Source: Opitutia bacterium UBA4654 (GTDB lineage: Bacteria > Verrucomicrobiota > Verrucomicrobiia > Opitutales > Intestinicryptomonadaceae). Taken from it: DNA of 6,074 nucleotides. The position numbers and the translations under genes are program-made. The notes below the pieces were generated by a model. That model was given only the letters and a program-made list of their open reading frames with translations. It ran no database searches and was not told the DNA's origin. The number at the start of each line of letters is the position of its first letter. The stretch's first letter is position 1. This document shows positions 1-5,206 of the stretch, piece after piece. The stretch covers positions 3,634 through 9,707 of the forward strand of contig DHMA01000081.1 in NCBI GenBank assembly GCA_002405555.1, written 5' to 3'.

Positions 1-1343
1 ATGTGGTCGTAGCCCGCGGCGATGTCGGAGACAAGCGGCCCGAGCGTGTAGAACGGGGCTTCGTTGCACCAGTCAAGCTCGCACTCCATGTTTTTTTCAA
101 TCATTTGGAGCGGAACGTGCCCCGGGCCTTCGCACATGACCTGAACGTCGAAGTTCCACGCGCGTTTTGTAAGCTCGCCCTGAACGGCAAGCTCGCCGAG
201 CTGGGCGGAGTCGTTGGCGTCGGCGATAGCCCCGGGGCGGAGTCCGTCGCCGATTGAGAACGCGATGTCGTAGTGAGACATGATGTCGCAGATGTCGTCC
301 CAGTGCTCGAAGAGGAAGTTTTCGCGGTTGTGGGCGAGAATCCATTTCGCCATGATTGAGCCGCCGCGCGAAGCAATACCAGCCATGCGCTTTGCCGCCG
401 CGGGAATGAATTTCGAAAGCACGCCCGCGTGTATTGTAAAGTAATCGACGCCCTGCTCCGCCTGCTCTATGAGGACGTCGCGGTAGACGTCCCAATTCAG
501 GTCTTCCGCGATGCCGCCGACCTTTTCCAACGCCTGATAGAGCGGAACTGTTCCGACGGGCGTCGGGCAGTTGCGGATAATCCACTCGCGGGTGTCGGTG
601 ATGTCCGCGCCCGTGGACAAGTCCATGAGCGTGTCGGAGCCCCATTTTATTGCCCAGAGCATTTTCTCGATTTCCTCCGGAATCGACGACGCCATCGAGC
701 TGTTGCCGATGTTCGTGTTGATTTTTGCGAGGAAATTCCTGCCGATTATTGCGGGTTCAAGCTCGGTGTGGTTGATGTTTGCGGGGATAATCGCCCTGCC
801 CCGCGCAACTTCGTCGCGCACGAATTCGGGTGTGATTTTGAAGTCGGGGCGTTGCGGGAAGCCCGCGTGCTGAATGTAGAGCGAATCGCGCGGGGCGTCG
901 GGCGACATTTTGCCCTCAATGCCGTTCAGCAGCGCGAGGTTTTCGCGCAGGGCGACGTACTCCATTTCGGGCGTGATTATGCCCTTTTTTGCGTACGCCA
1001 TTTGGGTCGGGCGCGTTCCCGCCTTTCCGCGCAGAATTTTTCTGCCGCCGAACGGGTTTTTAGCCGACGGCGCAAGCGCGCCGACAACTTCGGTGTCGCC
1101 GCGCGAGGCTATCCACTGTTCGCGGATTTTCGGAAGCCCCTTGGAGGTGTCGAAATGGAAGTCGGGGTCTCCCCACGCGCCGCAGGTGTCGTAAATGCGC
1201 ACGGGTTTGTTGGGGCGGCTCGAACCGTCGCGCATGCGAGTGGGCGTAAGCTCCACCTCGCAAAGCCCCACTTCCACGTTTCCGCCCGCAACTTTTATGT
1301 GCTTGCGGTGCGGGTTGTCCAAAAAGAGTTTTTTTATGTCCAT
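1..1343 (-). CDS. thiC: Phosphomethylpyrimidine synthase ThiC (C-terminus beyond window)
   Basis: Cytoplasmic radical-SAM enzyme that rearranges aminoimidazole ribotide (AIR) into HMP phosphate, the pyrimidine half of thiamin. I see 447 codons. Family landmarks in order are GIITPEMEYVALREN (121-135), FVRDEVARGRAIIPANINH (174-192), IGRNFLAKINTNIGNSS (200-216), DLSTG (241-245), QGVDYFTIHAGV (297-308), SRGGSIMAKW (325-334), GDGLRPG (365-371), EGPGHVPLQMI (405-415) and EAPFYTLGPL (428-437). The C-terminal CxxCxxxxC iron-sulfur motif should lie past the left edge and cannot be checked. The N-terminus is some 50 residues shorter than in E. coli ThiC. The start is forced: the metG stop is in the same frame, one codon upstream, and ATG at 1343 is the first start after it. 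No good Shine-Dalgarno is close (GGAG lies about 33 nt upstream, inside metG), so translation is probably coupled to metG. One oddity is DIAAGYDH at 440-447, where I remember DIAPGYDH. Family assignment is very secure. Confidence 0.96.
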   Translation of the reverse strand, partial: MDIKKLFLDNPHRKHIKVAGGNVEVGLCEVELTPTRMRDGSSRPNKPVRIYDTCGAWGDPDFHFDTSKGLPKIREQWIASRGDTEVVGALAPSAKNPFGGRKILRGKAGTRPTQMAYAKKGIITPEMEYVALRENLALLNGIEGKMSPDAPRDSLYIQHAGFPQRPDFKITPEFVRDEVARGRAIIPANINHTELEPAIIGRNFLAKINTNIGNSSMASSIPEEIEKMLWAIKWGSDTLMDLSTGADITDTREWIIRNCPTPVGTVPLYQALEKVGGIAEDLNWDVYRDVLIEQAEQGVDYFTIHAGVLSKFIPAAAKRMAGIASRGGSIMAKWILAHNRENFLFEHWDDICDIMSHYDIAFSIGDGLRPGAIADANDSAQLGELAVQGELTKRAWNFDVQVMCEGPGHVPLQMIEKNMECELDWCNEAPFYTLGPLVSDIAAGYDH

Positions 1344-1346
1344 GAC

Positions 1347-2879
1347 CTATTCGGCTGCGGGACGCGGGAAGAGAATCTCCTGCGCTCCGAGTGTTTTGCC
1401 TTCGAGAACATTCGACCACTTTGTGTTGCCCTCGAATTTTTCGATTTTTCCCAAGCCCAAAAGCGTGAGAATTTTCTCCGAAACGTTCGGCATTACGGGC
1501 GCGAGAAGCACCGCCGAAACGCGCAGAGCCTCAGCCATGTTCGCGAGGGTCGCCGCCAGCAATTTTTTGTCGGCCTCCGCCTCGCTCTTTGCCAGCTTCC
1601 ACGGCGCGCGCTGTTCGGCGTACCTGTTTATCGCACGGATAAAGTTGAAAGTCTTTTCGAGCGCGATGTGGAACTGCATGCCGTCGTAGAGCTTCAAGAC
1701 CTCGTCGGCCGTTTCGTCGGCGAGCGTTTTGAGCGACTTTTCGAAATCCTCCTCGACCTCCGCCGCGGGGACGACGCTTCCGCAGTAGCGTTTGCCCATG
1801 TTCAGCAGGCGGCTGAGCAGGTTGCCGAGGTCGTTGCCGAGGTCGGACGTGTAGCGCGTGAGGAAGAGGTCGAACGAAAAGTCGGAGTCCTGCCCGACGT
1901 TCATTTCGCGCATGAGGAAGTATCTGAACGGGTCTACGCCGAATTTTTCAACCAAGTCGAGCGGGTTTACGATGTTGCCCAAACTCTTCGACATCTTTTC
2001 GCCCGACGACATCCACCAGCCGTGAACCAGCAGCGACTTCGGCAGCTCTATTTCGGCCGCGTGGAGCATTATCGGCCAATAGACCGCGTGCGGCGGAACG
2101 AGAATGTCCTTGCCGATAACGTGGAAGTCGGCGGGCCAGTTTTTCGCGAATTCGTCCGTGCCGTAGCCGACCGCCGAAATGTAGTTTACGAGGGCGTCGA
2201 ACCAGACATAGGTTACATAGTTCGGGTCGAATGGAAGCTCGATGCCCCATTCAAGACGCTCTTTCGGGCGCGAAATGCAAAGGTCGTTGAGAGGCTCTTT
2301 GAGGAACTCCTTGACCTGCTTTGCGCGGAAGCGCGGGAAGATGAAGTCTTCGTTTTTGTCGAGAAAATCTACGAGCCAGTCCTGATACTGGCGGATTTTG
2401 AAGAAGTAGTTGCTCTCGGTGATTTCCACGACTTCCCCGAAAATTTCGGGCCATTTGCCGTCAACCCTGTCCTTTTCCTGCAAGAACTGCTCCTGACGCG
2501 CCGAGTAAAAGCCCTTGTATTCCGCCTTGTAGATGTCGCCCTTGTCGAAGAGCATTTGGAGAATCTCGCGGACAACCTTGATGTGGCGCGGCTGCGACGT
2601 GCGGATATAGTCGTCGTTCGAGATTTCGAGAAGCCTGCACATTGTGGTGAATTTTTCCGCCTGTTCGTCGCAAAATTCCACGGGGGCGACGCCCGCCTTG
2701 CGCGCGCTCTGCTGAACCTTTTGACCGTGTTCGTCAAGCCCCGTGAGGAAGTGGACGGGCATTCCCGAAAGGCGTTTGCAGCGCACGATGACGTCTGCGA
2801 GGACTTTTTCGTAGGCGTGTCCGAGGTGGGGCGAGCCGTTTGCGTAATCTATTGCGGTTGTCAGATAAAAATTCTTCAT
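1347..2879 (-). CDS. metG: Methionyl-tRNA synthetase, short zinc-free form
   Basis: Cytoplasmic class I aminoacyl-tRNA synthetase that charges tRNA-Met for initiation and elongation. The 510-residue product is complete. The HIGH-type motif is HLGH (18-21) and the KMSKS motif is GEKMSKSLGN (293-302). Other landmarks are TGLDEHGQKV (46-55), YVWFDALVNYISA (224-236), HVIGKDIL (253-260), and the helical anticodon-binding region with INRYAEQRAPWKLAK (417-431). The knuckle region (about 122-160) has no cysteine, so the zinc site of E. coli-type enzymes is absent. There is no C-terminal Trbp111/EMAPII-like tRNA-binding domain; the protein ends soon after the anticodon helices. The start fits homologues, which begin M-K-x-F-Y-L-T-T. 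GGAGG (2881-2885) is only one base from the ATG, and an in-frame TAG lies upstream with no ATG between. A -10-like TTTAAT (2908-2913) would give a short leader, but I find no matching -35. thiC follows after 3 nt in the same frame, suggesting co-transcription. Confidence 0.97.
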   Translation of the reverse strand: MKNFYLTTAIDYANGSPHLGHAYEKVLADVIVRCKRLSGMPVHFLTGLDEHGQKVQQSARKAGVAPVEFCDEQAEKFTTMCRLLEISNDDYIRTSQPRHIKVVREILQMLFDKGDIYKAEYKGFYSARQEQFLQEKDRVDGKWPEIFGEVVEITESNYFFKIRQYQDWLVDFLDKNEDFIFPRFRAKQVKEFLKEPLNDLCISRPKERLEWGIELPFDPNYVTYVWFDALVNYISAVGYGTDEFAKNWPADFHVIGKDILVPPHAVYWPIMLHAAEIELPKSLLVHGWWMSSGEKMSKSLGNIVNPLDLVEKFGVDPFRYFLMREMNVGQDSDFSFDLFLTRYTSDLGNDLGNLLSRLLNMGKRYCGSVVPAAEVEEDFEKSLKTLADETADEVLKLYDGMQFHIALEKTFNFIRAINRYAEQRAPWKLAKSEAEADKKLLAATLANMAEALRVSAVLLAPVMPNVSEKILTLLGLGKIEKFEGNTKWSNVLEGKTLGAQEILFPRPAAE

Positions 2880-2880
2880 T

Positions 2881-2885
2881 CCTCC
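2881..2885 (-). promoter_or_regulatory. Shine-Dalgarno of metG with very short spacing
   Basis: GGAGG is read on the minus strand with a single A between it and the metG ATG. Typical spacing is 5-9 nt. Homology fixes the start at this ATG, because the beta strand FYLTT and the HLGH motif follow directly. So the site either works poorly, or initiation uses another signal. Confidence 0.5.
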
Positions 2886-2941
2886 GAATATGAACCGATG
2901 CGCCGAAATTAAAAGCTTTTTCTATCACAATATCGCGCAAC

Positions 2942-2970
2942 GGCAAAAAAAACGCCCGCGCCGTTTTGCC
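2942..2970 (-). terminator. Terminator-like hairpin upstream of metG
   Basis: On the minus strand an A-rich arm ending AAAACG and a complementary CGTTTT arm flank a 7-base GC-rich loop. The second arm runs into an unbroken stretch of eight T. The outer GGC and GCC also complement each other. It could end transcripts from the lipoprotein gene before metG. The stem is only about 6 bp of mixed strength. Confidence 0.5.
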
Positions 2971-3031
2971 CTCCGCAGCGAACGCAAAAACGCCGCATTT
3001 CCCGTTTTAGGAACACAGCAAAAAAGATTCC

Positions 3032-3050
3032 AAAAACGCTTCGGCGCGTT
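3032..3050 (-). terminator. Terminator-like hairpin after the lipoprotein gene
   Basis: On the minus strand, starting 15 nt past the TAA stop, AACGC and GCGTT can pair around GCCGAA, followed by T residues. An alternative fold pairs CGC with GCG around a CGAA loop. The 5-bp stem is weak, but its position just after a stop codon and the T-run fit an intrinsic terminator. With the hairpin at 2942-2970 it would make a tandem terminator. Confidence 0.45.
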
Positions 3051-3065
3051 GCGACTGCGCCGCAC

Positions 3066-4814
3066 TTAGAAGAAGAATTTGTAGTCGAGCGGCGCGATTT
3101 TTTCGCCCCGATATTCAAAGGGCTTTTCGGAGTAGTTGCACACCGATTCCGCGCCGTTGCCGTATTTTGTAAGATACACGTCTTTTGAAATTTCCGAGTG
3201 CGATTCCATTGTTTCAAACTGCAATTTGCGCACGGGCTTGTACAGTTCGTAAAGCTTGGCGATAGCGGGAATGCGCTCGAATTTGTTTGTATAGATAATC
3301 GGGCGTCCGCCGAACTCCATGAGCCGCAAAATTTTCCTTTTGTCGGCGGTGATGTCCTGCTGAGTGTAGCGGTCGGGATTGTACAGAACAATGCCGTGGT
3401 AGACTATTTCCCAAATCGGGAGCACGCGTTTTATCAGCGGACGCGTACCTTCGTACTGTATTCTGTTGCCCACATAGTTGCAGTAGTCGAGCTTGTCTAT
3501 GATGTGGTCGAAGCCGCCCTCCGACGAGAATCCGCCGAAGTTTTCCACGCACTTTTGCGCTATTTTGTCTTGGTACTCGGCCGCCTGCTTTGCGTTGATT
3601 GCGTGCTTCGGGTTGTAGCACGCGTAGGGGTTTACCGCGGTGAATACGTCGATGTAGTGCGGGCCGGTAAAGCCGAGCCGCTTCATGTCGTCGAGCTGAC
3701 GCGGAAGAAAGTTGTCCCACGCGTATTTCAGGCAGAGGTTGTACGCCCTGCCCCCGCACCAAATGCCGTTCTTGGCAAGAGTGCCGTCGGGATTGCGGCA
3801 AACCATGTCTTCCGTCCAAATGCGCGAGCACGAGTAGCAGTCGGTGCTGTTTGTGTGGGCGGAAATGAGGTAGCCCATGGCGCGGACGGCGGCGGTGAAT
3901 TTTTTCAGTCCCTCCTCGCCGCCGAGTTCGGCGTCAATCGGGAAGATGTCGGGGAAGCGGCCGTCGTAGCCGCCGCTCTGCCAGCCCGCCGAGCAGAACG
4001 TCGCCTTGTCTATGCCCGCGTCCCTTACGGCTTCCACGAATTTTACGGAGTCCTCGAAATTCAGAAAGACTTTCATCGGAGGCTCGTTCGCGGCGGTGTA
4101 GTGCTCTTTTCTGCCCTCCTTCGGCCTCTGCTTGGCGGCGTGGTACTGGATTCTTATCGGAATGGAGTCCGCCTGATACGCCAAGTCGGGTCGCTCTTTC
4201 ACGCGGTCGCGGAGAAGCCTGCACGCGCCGCGGTCGAGCTGGTACTTGCGGTAGAAACGCGCAATCCCGCTGTAATTTGCGTCTGCTCCTTCAAGCTTGT
4301 AGTAGTCTATGACAATGTCCTCGTAGGGCTTGATTCCCGCGGTTTTGTAGAGGTCGGAACGCATCGAGAGCGCGTATTTGCCATTGTCGGCCGACACCCG
4401 CGTAAACAGCCCGAAACGGAATCCCTTGACGATTCCGATGTACGTTCCGCGCGGGGTTTGCATTCCGTAGAACGGCATGACAAGGCTCTTGAACGAAAAT
4501 ACGCCCTTGTCGGAATCGAAAACGCCGAACTCGCCGCGCGGGAAAAGCCAGAAACCGCCCTCGCCCTTTTGCGCGGTGAAGTTTTGGTGTACGATGTCGA
4601 GCAGCTTTGCGTCGGACGGCACGGAGTCGGCGGGAACGACAAGACGCGCCGCGCCGTCGGGCATGTTTTTGAGGGCGATTGCGCGCGACTCAACCGAGTT
4701 GTCGTTTTTCGTAAAGCTCACCACCGCGACTTCGCCGCGCGGGGACGGCGCGGCGCACGCGCCCAAAACCGCGACAAGCAACGCCGCCCGCAAAATAGCT
4801 CCGACAAATTTCAT
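3066..4814 (-). CDS. Secreted lipoprotein, putative glycoside hydrolase (DUF5696/GH101-like)
   Basis: The 582-residue protein has a lipoprotein signal: Lys2, hydrophobic core 3-17 and lipobox LGAC with Cys20, so it is probably anchored in a membrane outside the cytoplasm. Start 4814 is chosen because the signal peptide begins there and GGAGG lies 8 nt upstream; an open frame reaching 4913 adds 33 residues before the signal. About 25-200 looks like a beta-rich N-terminal domain, ending in IARFYRKYQLDRG (184-196). About 215-500 looks like a TIM barrel: GGYDGRFPDIFPID (281-294), GYLISAHTNSTDCYS (314-328), HYIDVF (386-391), CYNPKH (399-404) and SSEGGFDH (430-437). A small C-terminal beta domain follows. 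This layout recalls uncharacterised DUF5696-type proteins and, more distantly, GH101 alpha-N-acetylgalactosaminidases; Asp389 and Glu432 are my candidate catalytic pair. The substrate is unknown. It has 12 cysteines, five of them within 326-361. It looks monocistronic, divergent from the secretion ATPase. Lipoprotein call is strong; enzyme class is moderate. Confidence 0.8.
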   Translation of the reverse strand: MKFVGAILRAALLVAVLGACAAPSPRGEVAVVSFTKNDNSVESRAIALKNMPDGAARLVVPADSVPSDAKLLDIVHQNFTAQKGEGGFWLFPRGEFGVFDSDKGVFSFKSLVMPFYGMQTPRGTYIGIVKGFRFGLFTRVSADNGKYALSMRSDLYKTAGIKPYEDIVIDYYKLEGADANYSGIARFYRKYQLDRGACRLLRDRVKERPDLAYQADSIPIRIQYHAAKQRPKEGRKEHYTAANEPPMKVFLNFEDSVKFVEAVRDAGIDKATFCSAGWQSGGYDGRFPDIFPIDAELGGEEGLKKFTAAVRAMGYLISAHTNSTDCYSCSRIWTEDMVCRNPDGTLAKNGIWCGGRAYNLCLKYAWDNFLPRQLDDMKRLGFTGPHYIDVFTAVNPYACYNPKHAINAKQAAEYQDKIAQKCVENFGGFSSEGGFDHIIDKLDYCNYVGNRIQYEGTRPLIKRVLPIWEIVYHGIVLYNPDRYTQQDITADKRKILRLMEFGGRPIIYTNKFERIPAIAKLYELYKPVRKLQFETMESHSEISKDVYLTKYGNGAESVCNYSEKPFEYRGEKIAPLDYKFFF

Positions 4815-4822
4815 AATAACGC

Positions 4823-4827
4823 CCTCC
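4823..4827 (-). promoter_or_regulatory. Shine-Dalgarno that sets the lipoprotein start
   Basis: GGAGG on the minus strand lies 8 nt before ATG 4814. Together with the signal peptide beginning at that ATG it decides the start over the longer open frame reaching 4913. Confidence 0.8.
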
Positions 4828-4859
4828 GAGATGCTGGTTGATTTGCAAAATGCGCAATA

Positions 4860-4888
4860 ATTGTCCGCGCAACAACGCCCGCCGTCAA
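4860..4888 (-). promoter_or_regulatory. Putative sigma70-type promoter of the lipoprotein gene
   Basis: On the minus strand TTGACG (4888-4883, five of six to the -35 consensus) is followed by exactly 17 nt and then GACAAT (4865-4860, four of six to the -10 consensus). Transcription would start near 4852 and give a leader of about 38 nt carrying the Shine-Dalgarno. Hexamer matches alone are weak evidence in a lineage with unknown sigma preferences. Confidence 0.45.
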
Positions 4889-4954
4889 GCAAAAAAGCCG
4901 ACCCCGCAAACAAACACCTTCCACAACACGCATATGCACTTTTCCGTTTCCCAA

Positions 4955-4990
4955 TATAATATGAACACCGCCGCCGCCTTTATTTATATA
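4955..4990 (+). promoter_or_regulatory. AT-rich patch with -10-like hexamers (possible distal promoter)
   Basis: TATAAT, a perfect -10 hexamer, is at 4955-4960 but has no clear -35. TGAACA (4962-4967, four of six) stands 17 nt before TATATA (4985-4990, five of six). Either could drive plus-strand transcription with a leader of over 200 nt to the ATPase start. AT-rich stretches yield such matches by chance, so this is a weak call. Confidence 0.22.
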
Positions 4991-5086
4991 CATACACCGC
5001 AAGCCGCCGACACAAGAAGCTCGCACCCCCCCATTCCGCCGCGCTCCGCGGACGCCCTGCTTCGCCCCGACTATCTGCCCCGTTCC

Positions 5087-5108
5087 GCCCGCGCGCGGCG
5101 CGGCGGGC
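5087..5108. repeat. GC-rich inverted repeat in the spacer
   Basis: GCCCGC (5087-5092) and GCGGGC (5103-5108) are exact inverted repeats around a 10-base, wholly G/C interior that could pair further. No T-run follows on either strand, so it does not look like an intrinsic terminator. It could be a leader hairpin for a plus-strand transcript or simply a product of GC-rich sequence. Confidence 0.35.
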
Positions 5109-5131
5109 TTGAAAATTTCCGAAAACAAAGA

Positions 5132-5180
5132 TTGAAATATTTACAAAGTCCCACTAATGTAGCTTTTTTTCTACTATAAC
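5132..5180 (+). promoter_or_regulatory. Putative proximal promoter region of the secretion ATPase gene
   Basis: Two options are visible. TTGAAA (5132-5137) with a 17-nt gap to TAATGT (5155-5160) has a fair -35 and a poor -10. TATAAC (5175-5180, five of six) has a good -10 but no recognisable -35, and would start transcription near 5187, just before the Shine-Dalgarno. The stretch is AT-rich compared with its surroundings, which fits promoter DNA. Which option is used cannot be decided. Confidence 0.3.
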
Positions 5181-5193
5181 ACCTATTACCAAC

Positions 5194-5197
5194 GGAG
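5194..5197 (+). promoter_or_regulatory. Shine-Dalgarno that sets the GTG start of the secretion ATPase
   Basis: GGAG lies 9 nt before GTG 5207. With the in-frame TAA at 5177 and no ATG between, it supports GTG as the initiation codon. Confidence 0.75.
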
Positions 5198-5206
5198 AAT
5201 AAACAA

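Larger units (their letters stand above)
4815..5206. other. Divergent intergenic spacer
   Basis: This 392-nt gap separates the divergently transcribed lipoprotein and ATPase genes. It holds the minus-strand promoter candidate and Shine-Dalgarno, an AT-rich patch at 4955-4990, a run of seven C at 5026-5032, a GC-rich inverted repeat at 5087-5108 and the proximal plus-strand promoter region. The palindrome GCATATGC lies at 4930-4937. By hand count 4891-5040 has about 58 C and 18 G on the plus strand. Open frames across it on both strands show no family resemblance, have no Shine-Dalgarno that I can see and run into neighbouring genes, so I call no gene. I recognise no tRNA, riboswitch or mobile element. 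Confidence 0.7.

Noticed and set aside
429..2912. 827-codon plus-strand open frame opposite thiC and metG
   Set aside because: It is codon-aligned antisense to two secure genes, its product is low-complexity in F, V, R, E and D, and it resembles no family. It exists because the sense genes avoid TTA, CTA and TCA.
2911..2920. Palindrome AAAAGCTTTT upstream of metG as an operator
   Set aside because: A single short A/T palindrome in an AT-rich promoter stretch, with no second copy that I see; chance is a sufficient explanation.
3198..4841. 547-codon plus-strand open frame opposite the lipoprotein gene
   Set aside because: Codon-aligned shadow of the sense gene, which has a signal peptide, a Shine-Dalgarno and family motifs. 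The antisense product has none.
4815..4913. N-terminal extension of the lipoprotein to ATG 4913
   Set aside because: It would place 33 unrelated residues before a complete lipoprotein signal peptide, and would run through the likely promoter and the Shine-Dalgarno.
4930..4937. Palindrome GCATATGC as a regulator site
   Set aside because: Only 8 bp, with asymmetric flanks and no second copy found; too little to call.
4811..5128. 105-codon minus-strand open frame in the spacer
   Set aside because: Glycine-rich translation of the G-rich strand, overlapping the promoter and start of the lipoprotein gene; no supporting motif.
4838..5179. 113-codon plus-strand open frame in the spacer
   Set aside because: No Shine-Dalgarno or family resemblance; proline- and arginine-rich composition typical of translated C-rich noncoding DNA.
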